Assembly: GCA_964539825.1 (NCBI GenBank)
Contig: CAZIKF010000004.1
Coordinates: 1-64,000, forward strand
From: CAZIKF01 sp964539825
GTDB lineage: Bacteria; Muiribacteriota; UBA6191
Direction of reading: 5' to 3'
Length of the DNA: 64,000 bases
Below are positions 7,293 through 16,230 of the stretch, one piece after another. The notes beneath the pieces were generated by a model, which was not told the origin of the DNA, did no database searches, and was given only the letters and a program-made list of their open reading frames with translations. Each line of letters starts with the position of its first letter. Within the stretch, counting starts at the first letter, position 1. The position numbers were made by a program, and so were the translations under genes.

Positions 7293-7699
7293 TTCGATCT
7301 CCCAGGTTTTGGCAGGCCGACAGTATACAATCTTTGGCGAATCCTCTCTATCTTAAGGGGATAAAGGGATTAGGAACTTTTAGTTTAGGAGAGAGGAGAG
7401 AGGAGAGAGAAGAGAGAATGAGGTTAGATCCCGCCATTGCGGCGGGGATATGGATCTCCGGGTCGAGCCCGAAGATGACGGAAGGTACACTGGGAATAGA
7501 AACAATACAGAAACCGACTGCCTTCCCTTAATTCTTCCTGATTGTTTGTGATCGCTGGAGATGCTGAATGCTCTGCCAGTGTAGAAAATTGGATGCAATC
7601 GCCCTGCCAGACTACAAAAGCTTCGTGTTTATGGGGTAAACTACTCCCTAATCCTGGCCGTCCAGGTGTTTGCGGTCCTTCACCAGATAGATACAGAAT
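7293..7699. repeat. Intergenic stretch with purine-rich tract and one dispersed repeat
   Basis: A GAGAGGA-type purine tract lies at ~7388-7418. A good two-hairpin copy follows: CCCGCC-ATTGC-GGCGGG (7430-7446) and ATCTCCGGG/CCCGAAGAT around TCGAG (7454-7476), then the CAGAAACCGACTGCC flank shared with 5405-5425. From ~7540 to the kinase start I see no gene and no convincing promoter. Confidence 0.7.
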
Positions 7700-9775
7700 A
7701 TGAGCCAACTCAAAAGAATCCTCCTCATTGATGCTGACGAAACCTTTACTACAGCTCTTAAATCCGCGAATTTGGAAGACAAAATCCAGGTTTTCCATCT
7801 CTCGGATATCCCTGAAAATAACCCGCAATCCTCCCAAAATATGGACATTGAATATGACCTGGTCTTGATTCATGAGGACCTGGTTCGCGGAGAAGACTGC
7901 AATGTTTTACCTGACCTGGGCCAGGCCCGGGATACAACCTCACTAGCTGTATTGGCAAGTGATCCTGACCCCGGAGAACATCTTAGAATTCTTCGTATGG
8001 GTGCCAGTGAGTACCTTTATTGCCGAGATGGTTCCTATGATTTTGTGATCTCCCAGATACTTCAAATCCTGGGAGTTGAGAACCTGGGCTTTACCGACAG
8101 GTTGACCTATCTCCTGGACATTTTTTATGAAATCCCCCGTTTCCAGTCGATTCCCGATATTTTCGAATTCATGATCTATTCAAGTACGAGAATCATGTCG
8201 GTTGAGAGAAGTTCCCTTTTCTTGCTAGACGAGGCGGGGACAGAACTCTATACCCTGGTTGCTGAGGGGGCCAAGGAGATTCGCATACCCGTAGAGAAGG
8301 GAATCGCCGGGGCTGTAGCCAGAAACAGGGAAACAATTCTCATTGAGGATCCCTATAATGATTCGAGATTTAATCCTGAGGTAGACAAGAAGACTGGATT
8401 TCGGACCCGTAATATTCTGTGCATGCCCATGGTGACTGTTTCAGGCAGGGTTGTTGGGGTGATCCAGGTCCTCAATAAAATTGGAGATCCCTTCAATAAA
8501 GATGATGAAAAGATTCTCACCGCGTTTTGTTCCCATGCGGCTATGTCCATTGAAGCTATCCAGTTGAGAATAGCCCTGCAAGCAAGCCTGGAAAACGCTC
8601 AAAACTATAATGAGAGTATTGTCACTACCGTTCCCCTGGGTCTTTTAACTCTGACGGGGACCGGGGAGATCTGCTCTTCTAATCCCGCTTTTGACCAGTT
8701 TTTCCAATGTCCGTCCCCTGAGGGAAACCTCATTTATGATCTCTTTGACAGAGAGGAAACCAATGACGAGATCCGCTCCGCCCTTGAGGGAGTGAGCAAC
8801 GGCGGTTCAGACAATCGTGAGTTTGAATTCTCAACCCCTTCAGGTTCAGAAGAGGAGATGGACCGCTATTTCCACTTTCATGTGACCGCCCTGAAGACCT
8901 CTGAATCCGAGAGAGAAACACGTAGGCTTCGCGGTGATAATGAACTTGAGTATTCCCGTCTCCTGGCTACCATTGAGGAAATCTCCGATCGAAAAAAACT
9001 ACTCATCGGCCTACAGGCGAATCTGCAGGCTCTCAAGGACACACGCGACCAGCTGGTAGATGCTGAAAAGCTCTCCGCGGTAGGTAAACTCGCTGCTGGT
9101 GTGGCTCATGAGATGAATAATCCTCTCACGGCTGTATTGACTTACTCCTCCCTTTTGATTGATAAGATTCAAACCCTGCCAGAGGATCTCTTAGAGCGTC
9201 TGCCCCGATTCGAGGAGCGCTTGAAGAGGATGAAAGAGGCTGCCACGGTGTGTAAATCAATTGCCGACAACCTGCTCAGCTTCTCACGCCAATCTCGTGA
9301 AGAGAGAATCGCCATATCCATAGCAGAGTGTATTCGGCTCACCCAGGGATTAATCCATATGCAGCTCACTTCCAACCAGGTTAGCCTGGAGATGGATTTG
9401 CCTGATCCCGCGCCAAGGGTTTTAACCAATCCAGCCGAGCTTCAACAAGTATTCACCAATCTCATAGTCAATGCCATTCATGCCATTGGTTCGGGTGGAA
9501 AGATTATTCTTAAGGCTCGTGAGCAGGGAGACCGCTGCATCGTGGAAGTTACCGATAACGGTCCTGGAATTCCGCCTGAGATTCAACAAAAGATTTTCGA
9601 TCCCTTTTTTACAACTAAACCCCTCGGGGAAGGCACTGGCCTGGGCCTTTCCATTGTGTATGGGATTATTCAAAACCTTTCTGGAACGATCGAGATTGAC
9701 TCGGTCATGGGGGAAGGGACGACTTTTCGTATCTCTCTTCCCAGGTTAAGTGACAAGGACGGTACCCATGAGTGA
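7700..9775 (+). CDS. Hybrid sensor histidine kinase (pseudo-receiver, GAF, PAS-like, HisKA, HATPase)
   Basis: Soluble kinase of 691 residues. Residues ~5-130 look like a response-regulator receiver fold with the phosphoacceptor region altered (DLVLIHEDLV). A GAF domain follows (~150-290, FEFMIYSSTRIMSVERSSLFLL...). A PAS-like segment spans ~300-440. A dimerisation/phosphoacceptor domain has the H-box AVGKLAAGVAHEMNNPLTAV (His ~472), and a complete HATPase_c has the N-box (FTNLIVNAIHAI), the G1 box (VTDNGPGIPP), FFTTKPLGEGTGLGL and the G2 box. There are no membrane segments, so it senses a cytoplasmic signal. Its stop overlaps the start of the receiver protein next door, a likely partner. Low similarity in the receiver part makes that domain call tentative. 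Confidence 0.88.
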   Translation: MSQLKRILLIDADETFTTALKSANLEDKIQVFHLSDIPENNPQSSQNMDIEYDLVLIHEDLVRGEDCNVLPDLGQARDTTSLAVLASDPDPGEHLRILRMGASEYLYCRDGSYDFVISQILQILGVENLGFTDRLTYLLDIFYEIPRFQSIPDIFEFMIYSSTRIMSVERSSLFLLDEAGTELYTLVAEGAKEIRIPVEKGIAGAVARNRETILIEDPYNDSRFNPEVDKKTGFRTRNILCMPMVTVSGRVVGVIQVLNKIGDPFNKDDEKILTAFCSHAAMSIEAIQLRIALQASLENAQNYNESIVTTVPLGLLTLTGTGEICSSNPAFDQFFQCPSPEGNLIYDLFDREETNDEIRSALEGVSNGGSDNREFEFSTPSGSEEEMDRYFHFHVTALKTSESERETRRLRGDNELEYSRLLATIEEISDRKKLLIGLQANLQALKDTRDQLVDAEKLSAVGKLAAGVAHEMNNPLTAVLTYSSLLIDKIQTLPEDLLERLPRFEERLKRMKEAATVCKSIADNLLSFSRQSREERIAISIAECIRLTQGLIHMQLTSNQVSLEMDLPDPAPRVLTNPAELQQVFTNLIVNAIHAIGSGGKIILKAREQGDRCIVEVTDNGPGIPPEIQQKIFDPFFTTKPLGEGTGLGLSIVYGIIQNLSGTIEIDSVMGEGTTFRISLPRLSDKDGTHE

Positions 9776-11183
9776 TATGTATCGGGTCCTGGTGATAAGC
9801 CCGGATGACACAGAGCGAGCTATGATTGACTCTGTACTACGCAGTGGCGGACACCTGGTTCAGTCACACACTGAGGTTACTGACCAACTGCTTAAGCAAG
9901 AGGATACCTTTCAGTTCTTTATTCTTGATCAGTCAATTTCCCAAGACCTTCTGGACCCTGTCCTGGTTAAGGCTCGTAACCAGGGTAGAGTAGCCCTGAT
10001 TCGAATCGGTGAAAGCGAGGAGCCTGATCCCGGTCCCACACCAATACAGGCTGTGCTTAATCGACCTATAGACCCGGTGGATCTCTCTGAAGTTTTCCAG
10101 GGTGTGGGCAAATGGTTCAACAAGTTTGAAACACTACCAGATACCCCCAGGATTCTCATTGTCGATGACAACGAATATGTCCTCGAGTCATCACTGGCCA
10201 TCCTGGAAGATGATTATTCGGTAAACGGAACGCTCTCCGCACTGGAAGGGTTGGATCTATTGATGAAAAGTCCTTTTGAGCTTCTTCTTGTCGATCTCAT
10301 GATGGAAGAAATGCATGGAATGGACTTGATCCATCGAGCCAAAAGGGAGATGCCCAATCTCATCGCCATTGTGATGACCGGGTATTCCAGTAAGGAAGCC
10401 GCAATTAGGGCTGTGCGTGAAGGGGCTAATGACTACCTGGAAAAACCTCTTACGCCGGAGGCTGTTCGGGAAAGTGTTACCAAGGCCTGGGCGATGGTGA
10501 AACCTCAGCTGGAGAAAAATGTGATGATTCGAAAGGTTCTCAGTACGAACCAGCAAATCCTCACCGGCAAATCTACACCCTCTGACTCTCAGGAGAAGCA
10601 AGATACGCAGGCGACAGATGGCGGCGAGATGAAATTTTCTTCCCAGGAGGAAAAGGAATCCATGCTGCTTGATCAACTCCTCTCCTCCATGAATGTAGAG
10701 ATGGATGAGGACACTCTGCAAATCGAAGCTATTTCTCTCACGAATTTAGTAGAGGAGGTCCGTGCCGAACTCGCGGCTACTTCAAGTGTCCCCGAACCAG
10801 GCTTCTCAGTGAGTGAAATGCCCGAGATTCAATCTGACCTGTTCATCTTAAGGAAATCTCTCTATCTACTACTCAAGGATTCCTATGAGTCCTGTTCCAA
10901 GAAGAGCGGTGGACAGGTCAGGATTACCTGTGAGGAAAGTGGTCCGGGACAGATTCTTTTACAGATTCAGGACTCTGGTTTTCGAGAGCCTGGAAGCACC
11001 ACCCATACCTTTAAAGTCCTTGTTGGAGAAGAGCCCCGGGTAGAAAGTGGGGAACCGGGCTTCGATTGGCTGGAGCTGAGAAGAAATCTCCAGAGTGTGG
11101 GTGCCTCGGTTCAGTCTTACCAATGTAACGCAGAGGGCCTGGTATTGAAGTTGAAGATTCCCCTGAAATGTGCGGGCTTCTGA
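9768..11183 (+). CDS. Response regulator with degenerate outer domains
   Basis: Start taken at the ATG in ATGAGTGA, overlapping the kinase stop by 8 bp; a longer in-frame start at 9750 is less likely. Residues ~1-115 form a pseudo-receiver lacking the acidic pocket. Residues ~125-245 are a canonical receiver: RILIVDDNE, phosphoacceptor Asp in LLVDLMM, Thr in VMTGYSS and Lys in YLEKPL. The C-terminal ~150 residues resemble a histidine-kinase ATPase domain that has lost the conserved Asn of the N-box (LRKSLYLLLKDSYES) but keeps a G1-like IQDSGF. No DNA-binding domain, so output is probably by protein contact with the neighbouring kinase or FapA protein. Confidence 0.83.
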   Translation: MSDMYRVLVISPDDTERAMIDSVLRSGGHLVQSHTEVTDQLLKQEDTFQFFILDQSISQDLLDPVLVKARNQGRVALIRIGESEEPDPGPTPIQAVLNRPIDPVDLSEVFQGVGKWFNKFETLPDTPRILIVDDNEYVLESSLAILEDDYSVNGTLSALEGLDLLMKSPFELLLVDLMMEEMHGMDLIHRAKREMPNLIAIVMTGYSSKEAAIRAVREGANDYLEKPLTPEAVRESVTKAWAMVKPQLEKNVMIRKVLSTNQQILTGKSTPSDSQEKQDTQATDGGEMKFSSQEEKESMLLDQLLSSMNVEMDEDTLQIEAISLTNLVEEVRAELAATSSVPEPGFSVSEMPEIQSDLFILRKSLYLLLKDSYESCSKKSGGQVRITCEESGPGQILLQIQDSGFREPGSTTHTFKVLVGEEPRVESGEPGFDWLELRRNLQSVGASVQSYQCNAEGLVLKLKIPLKCAGF

Positions 11184-11210
11184 GCCTGGTTTGAGAGCTG
11201 GATAGGATCT

Positions 11211-13208
11211 ATGAGTAAAATACTGTTGGTTGCAAGAGAAGAGCATCTCCATGAGGCGATTCCGCAACTCTTGAATTCCGATAGTTTTGAATTTCAACAT
11301 TCTTATGGATTGGGTGATGTTTTTGAGAGGCTCTCGGCTCACAAGTATCTGCTAATTGTATGTGAGTATCGACTGGGCAGCATGACCGGTCTGGATCTTT
11401 TGAAAATCCTACAGATTTCACACCCCGATACCCGGCTATTACTTCTCCTGGATAAAGCAGATGAAAAAGTTAAAGACAAGGCTCGTCAGGCAGGAACCAC
11501 GCTATGCATGGTCCGCCCCTTCCCCCTCGAGGAAGTAGGACAGGAAATTTTAAAACTCTCCAGCGCGTCGGGGACCGATACTATGCAGCGCGAAATTCAG
11601 CGCTACGATCAACAGTCCAAACCGTCTCCCACCTCAAAACCAAACCAACAGGAAGCGAAAGCCGCCCAGGTACTCAAGGAAATGGATTCCTTTAAGGATT
11701 TTACAACGGATTTAGACTCTGCCGGAACATCAGCCCAGCCCCAGGCTCCCGAACCGGAGCAAAGATGGGGAGTTGGGGAGCCGAGCCTCAAATTTGAAGT
11801 CTCTGACGATGGTCAGTTCGCATTTATGAGTTGTGTCCCCAACCTTAAGGCCCCCTTCACTGTAGAAATTGTCAAAGAAAAGTTGACCAGGATGGGAGTC
11901 ATTTACGGAATCGACAACGAAAAAGTGGATCGACTTCTCAAAGATGCCCATGGCAAAATGAAGATAATTCAAAGGGAAGTTATAGCCCGCGGAACTTCAC
12001 CAGTTGACGGTGTACCCCAGAGGGTAAAGTTGAAGGTTCCCTCCCATAGTCTGCCCACGAATTTTGAGAGCGGTTCACCTTGGGTAATCTTTGATAGTAA
12101 GGAAGTTACTGAGTTTGCCTGCAAGGGAGAGCAGGTTGGTGAATTGTTACCTCCCGAACCTCCCCGGCACGGAAGATTGGTAACCGGTGAAAATTGTCCT
12201 GGGAAACCAGCGATGCCTTTTGAACCGGAGGCTGGAAAAAATTGTACCTATGACGAGTCAGTTCCAGGCTTTCTCTCCCAGATAGACCAGGGGCAAGTTC
12301 TGCTCAAGAAGGAAAAAATACTGGAGGTTCATAAGGTTCTATTACTTGGTCCTACAGGGGAAGAAAACACGGGAGACGTGGATTTTGATGGGACCGTAAT
12401 CATTACCGAGAGTGTGGGCGGTTCAAGGACAATCAAGGCCGAAGGCGATGTAATTATTCATGGAATGATTGAAGGTACCAACATTAATTGTGAAGGAAGT
12501 CTTTATGTCCGTGGCGGGATTCAGGGGGGAAATAAGGGAGTCATTCGATCGGGCGGAAACATAGTCGCCAAGTTCTGCGCTAATTCGGAAGTAGAGTCCT
12601 CTGGAAACATGGTGTTTGAAAAATCCATCCTCAATTCCCGTATTTTTTGCGAGGGACTCCTAAAGGTTAAGGGGACTAAGGGGATCGTAGGAGGAAGGGT
12701 TATCGCCGGCAGCGGTATTGATACTTTGTCTGTGGGTTCGAGCCTGGGTATATCCACTGATATCTTTCTTGGTAAATACGCAGAAGCTCAGGAAGAACTC
12801 ATCGGCCTGCTTCCTAAGAAAAACAGTAATTTTGAAAATGTGCGCAAGGTTGCTGTCGCGATCAAATCCCTGCGGACCGTGGACCCCAGCCAACTCAGTA
12901 GGGACCAGGCGCAAAAGCTCAATAAACTGGCGATTCTCTTGAGGACGCTGCGTGAAAGAGATCGGGAATATACCGATCGTATGGTTGAGATTAATAAACA
13001 ATTGACGGAAAAAACCACAGCAAACCTTGTAGTTCGCGACTGCCTGTACCCGGATGTAAATATACGGATCGGCCGGACTGTTCTTACAGATATCTTAGAT
13101 CCGATCAAGCGTTCAGTCTTTAAGCAGCATTCTAAGGGAATGAGTGTAGAAATCTCTCCACTGATGGGCTACGGTGAAGAAAGTAGCCCCGATAGTGATC
13201 TTCTCTGA
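11211..13208 (+). CDS. FapA/DUF342-family protein with N-terminal pseudo-receiver
   Basis: 665 residues. Residues 1-118 have the receiver fold, but the phosphoacceptor is Glu (VCEYRLGSMTGLDLL) and the usual Lys is Arg (MVRPFP), so it is probably not phosphorylated. After a Pro/Gln-rich linker (~130-185) comes a DUF342/FapA region: the FapA N-terminal domain (~190-290), the stretch LLPPEPPRHGRLVTGENCPG, a right-handed beta-helix (~380-520, e.g. GGSRTIKAEGDVIIHGMIEG, GGNIVAKFC) and a coiled coil (~540-620). FapA proteins are bactofilin-like or polarity-associated and often sit near chemotaxis or flagellar genes, as here. It follows the two signalling genes with a 27-bp gap. Confidence 0.85.
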   Translation: MSKILLVAREEHLHEAIPQLLNSDSFEFQHSYGLGDVFERLSAHKYLLIVCEYRLGSMTGLDLLKILQISHPDTRLLLLLDKADEKVKDKARQAGTTLCMVRPFPLEEVGQEILKLSSASGTDTMQREIQRYDQQSKPSPTSKPNQQEAKAAQVLKEMDSFKDFTTDLDSAGTSAQPQAPEPEQRWGVGEPSLKFEVSDDGQFAFMSCVPNLKAPFTVEIVKEKLTRMGVIYGIDNEKVDRLLKDAHGKMKIIQREVIARGTSPVDGVPQRVKLKVPSHSLPTNFESGSPWVIFDSKEVTEFACKGEQVGELLPPEPPRHGRLVTGENCPGKPAMPFEPEAGKNCTYDESVPGFLSQIDQGQVLLKKEKILEVHKVLLLGPTGEENTGDVDFDGTVIITESVGGSRTIKAEGDVIIHGMIEGTNINCEGSLYVRGGIQGGNKGVIRSGGNIVAKFCANSEVESSGNMVFEKSILNSRIFCEGLLKVKGTKGIVGGRVIAGSGIDTLSVGSSLGISTDIFLGKYAEAQEELIGLLPKKNSNFENVRKVAVAIKSLRTVDPSQLSRDQAQKLNKLAILLRTLRERDREYTDRMVEINKQLTEKTTANLVVRDCLYPDVNIRIGRTVLTDILDPIKRSVFKQHSKGMSVEISPLMGYGEESSPDSDLL

Positions 13209-13238
13209 AAAAAAAACGAAAGAATTTTCAAAAAAAGC

Positions 13239-13266
13239 GAAAGTCTCCTCATAGGTTTGCCGATAC
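13239..13266 (+). promoter_or_regulatory. Putative sigma-28 (FliA) promoter for flagellin
   Basis: GAAAGTCT at 13239-13246, 12 nt, then GCCGATAC at 13259-13266. The FliA consensus is TAAAGTTT-N11-GCCGATAA, so the -10 matches 7 of 8 and the -35 core AAAG is intact, with one extra spacer base. It lies in the only long gap before the flagellin gene and points towards it, implying a ~300-nt leader. Confidence 0.5.
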
Positions 13267-13573
13267 ATTGTAGAGAAGGTAAATTGTCTTCCAAAAAAAA
13301 CACCCCCCACTTAAGTTAGTACAATAAAGCAAGCTATTGCGAGGTATTTCGACCTATCCTCTACAGGTCTTCTTGTACCCCTTTTATCTATTCCATCCAC
13401 TCGGTCGATACCCATAAGTGGAGAATCAATAAAATTGTATCCGAGACTTTCTCGGACAGAACCTCCCCGGTAAGTAGTTGGTCCACAGTGCTCATCGGGA
13501 GGGTCAGGAAACCAGGATTTCCATGGAATGGGAATCCTATGAGAATTTTTGAAGACCGGTTCAAGGAAGATCC
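13267..13573 (+). other. Long untranslated leader upstream of flagellin
   Basis: No plausible gene lies in this 307-bp stretch. It ends with AAGGAAGATCC directly before the flagellin ATG, a good ribosome-binding site. If the promoter at 13239 is used, this is a long 5' leader that could carry post-transcriptional control, which is known for flagellins in several groups. I found no recognisable riboswitch. Confidence 0.4.
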
Positions 13574-16207
13574 ATGGGTTTTCGTATATCGCGCAATATT
13601 GACGCGCAGGTGGTGCAGAGTTCCCTCAATCGACACGAGGGAACTCTGGCGACCTCCATAGAAAGGTTGTCATCGGGCCTGAGAATCAATCAAGCCGCCG
13701 ATGATGCAGCTACCCTGACCATTAGCGAAAAATTTAGATCGCAGGTGGCGGGTCTCAATCGTGCTATCAATAATGCCCAGGATGGAATCTCCCTTCTGCA
13801 GACTGCGGAAGGCTCCCTTAATGAGAACAGCTCCATGCTCAATCGCCTGCGAGAGCTCTCTATTCAGGCTCAAAGCGATTCCCTTACCACCAGTGATCGA
13901 ATCGAGATACAGAACGAAGTGGATGGATTGATCAGTGAAATAGATCGAATCTCAAAATCAACAGAGTTTAATACCCGCTCCTTACTCGATGGCTCAGCGT
14001 CAGCCAGGGTGAGTACGGACAGTTCTTCGGCAAGCGCCTTCCAGACCGGTGAAAATCTACGTTCCGGTGCTTATGATGTAAGCGTTCAGCGCACCGCGCA
14101 TGGTGACAAGCAAGTTCAAACTTCGGCGATCATGACCAAAATTAATGGAGATGTCGCCACCGCGGATACCCGGTTTCATGAGCTTGAGTCCATGTATGAC
14201 GCCCATGGAAACTTTCTTTTGGAAAATCCTGAAGAATTGAATCTGCGGGGTCGCGGCAATAGAGCGTCGGTGAGGATCAACGCCAATATGACCCTCGATG
14301 AATTTGCTCGTGAGGTGGAACTCAAAGTTCGAAGTTCTGCTGAAGAGAAAGGATTAGACCTGGGAGGATCCTCCTACGATTTCCTCTCCGGTACATCCCA
14401 GTTCGAATATGTTGCTGGTCTGGAAGGAGCCGATGGCAACCTGAGTTTCGCCGGCCACGATAAGTTGATCAACGCCCTGGGAATGGCAACAATCCAGGAG
14501 TCCACTGATTCAGGATTTCTAGTTACAGCGGTGGAGCAAGGTGTTCTGGATCCTGAGGTTTTTAGGGGGAGTACAACCAGTACCAGGGCCAGCGGAATCA
14601 TCGACGGCCTCGACCTTGAGTTCGACCTGACCTCGGAGGCGAGAATAGATGGTTCGGTAGCCAGTTTTACCGCCGTAGAAATTGGAGCCGCGGACGTGGT
14701 TTTCACCCTGCACGATACCAACGCCCAGTTCAATGGACAGGGGGCGGGGTTCATCAGCGCTCCGGTAACCGTCACACTGACAGCATCTACTACTTACCAG
14801 GGTGCTTCGATTGTCAACATTATCAATACCGCGGTTGCCAACGCGAATAATCCATCAAGCGCATATACTCGTTCTACAACTTCTTCAAGCTATTCGACCC
14901 CCGCACTCACGGCCAGTTTTTCAGAACGGAACCTGACTCTTCGATCAACGGATACAGGAACTTCAGGAGAAGTTTCCATTGTTTCCAACGCGGCCGCTAT
15001 GACAGATTTGGGATTACCTAGCGGGCTTGTGACCGGAAATGGAGGAACCGGCGGAGACCTGGTAGGGAGCGCGGTCATCTCGGGTGGGATAACCGTTGCC
15101 GGTGGAGGGGTACTGAGAATCAGCCTTGTTGATGGTGATTTTCGAACCGCACCAAGCTCTTCGGCCAATGACATTAGCTTCAACCGAGGTGTGGTTCTTA
15201 GTGCCGCGTCGATTGTAACTGAATTCAATAATTACTTTACGGCGAACTCACTCACTGCTACCGCGGTTATTGGGGGGGGAGGAGAACTACAACTCAACAA
15301 CACTGAAACGGGAAGCGATTCACAGCTTCGCATCATCAGTTTTGGAGCCGCGTCCCTTGCGGATTTAGGATTTGCCAATGGGCAGACCGCCACCGGCTCA
15401 GGCGGAAACTTCGCTACCGTTGCGGGAAATACCAATCCCGCTAATTATGCCGAGCCAGGATTTGAACTGGATGGATTCATGAGTTTTCGAGTGGGAGACC
15501 AGAGCGGTACGATCACGGAAACGATTACTTTTGGCCTTGGGGGGGTAGCACCTACCGGAGAGACCTTCACCCTTAGTACGAACCAGATTACATCTATCCT
15601 GGATAATAGCGGATTGAGAGCTACCGGTGTGGACTTTGATTTTGACGGTGACGGGAATCTCAACTTCTTTTCACGCAAACCCGGGACCAATAACAAGATA
15701 ACGCTTTTTGCCGACGCGACTTCCCAGGCATTGGGTATCGATGCCTTTGGAATTGATTTTAGTAGTGAAGCCCGCGGTTCTGACCGCGCGAATTTTTCGA
15801 TCCATGTGACAGACTCAAGCCTCCGGTTTCAAATTGGTGCCAACAAAGGGGAGTCGATGCAATTTCGAATTGCTGACGCCGGTTCTCGGGCCCTGGGAGT
15901 GGAAAGGCTTGATCTGACCACCATCGACGCTGCCACCAGAGCGCTCAAGGACATTGATGAAGCTGTGGGACGGATCTCATCGGAGCGCTCACGACTGGGT
16001 TCTTTACAAAATCGAATGGAGAGTAATATGAATTCTCTCCACCAGAGCCACCTGGATCACTCCGATACCCTATCCAGAATTCGTGACGCAGACCTCGCTA
16101 AGGAAAATGTGGACCATCTGAAGAGTTTGATCTTGAATGGCACCGCCATGGCCCAGCTGGCACAGACCAGGGGAATCACCAGCGATGCGGTAAGTTTGTT
16201 ACTTTGA
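13574..16207 (+). CDS. fliC: Flagellin with very large variable domain
   Basis: Filament subunit exported by the flagellar type III system. The conserved N-terminal coiled coil covers residues 1-140 (SIERLSSGLRINQAADDAA, NAQDGISLLQTAEGSL, EFNTRSLLDG). The C-terminal coiled coil covers ~785-877 (ALKDIDEAVGRISSERSRLG, and the end ITSDAVSLLL). At 877 residues it is much longer than the usual 270-550. The middle is Gly/Ser/Thr/Ala-rich and made of related 'hook IN'-like modules at about 235-310, 410-495, 545-612 and 670-735, of which the second and third are clearly homologous to each other. Start ATG follows AAGGAAGATCC. A sigma-28-like promoter lies 300 bp upstream. The conserved ends make the call secure. 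Confidence 0.93.
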   Translation: MGFRISRNIDAQVVQSSLNRHEGTLATSIERLSSGLRINQAADDAATLTISEKFRSQVAGLNRAINNAQDGISLLQTAEGSLNENSSMLNRLRELSIQAQSDSLTTSDRIEIQNEVDGLISEIDRISKSTEFNTRSLLDGSASARVSTDSSSASAFQTGENLRSGAYDVSVQRTAHGDKQVQTSAIMTKINGDVATADTRFHELESMYDAHGNFLLENPEELNLRGRGNRASVRINANMTLDEFAREVELKVRSSAEEKGLDLGGSSYDFLSGTSQFEYVAGLEGADGNLSFAGHDKLINALGMATIQESTDSGFLVTAVEQGVLDPEVFRGSTTSTRASGIIDGLDLEFDLTSEARIDGSVASFTAVEIGAADVVFTLHDTNAQFNGQGAGFISAPVTVTLTASTTYQGASIVNIINTAVANANNPSSAYTRSTTSSSYSTPALTASFSERNLTLRSTDTGTSGEVSIVSNAAAMTDLGLPSGLVTGNGGTGGDLVGSAVISGGITVAGGGVLRISLVDGDFRTAPSSSANDISFNRGVVLSAASIVTEFNNYFTANSLTATAVIGGGGELQLNNTETGSDSQLRIISFGAASLADLGFANGQTATGSGGNFATVAGNTNPANYAEPGFELDGFMSFRVGDQSGTITETITFGLGGVAPTGETFTLSTNQITSILDNSGLRATGVDFDFDGDGNLNFFSRKPGTNNKITLFADATSQALGIDAFGIDFSSEARGSDRANFSIHVTDSSLRFQIGANKGESMQFRIADAGSRALGVERLDLTTIDAATRALKDIDEAVGRISSERSRLGSLQNRMESNMNSLHQSHLDHSDTLSRIRDADLAKENVDHLKSLILNGTAMAQLAQTRGITSDAVSLLL

Positions 16208-16230
16208 ACCCGATAATTACCGTCTGTTGC

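Noticed and set aside
14374..15696. Several minus-strand ORFs (up to 133 residues) inside flagellin
   Set aside because: Shadows of the Gly/Ser/Thr-rich flagellin insert, low in complexity and without any motif.
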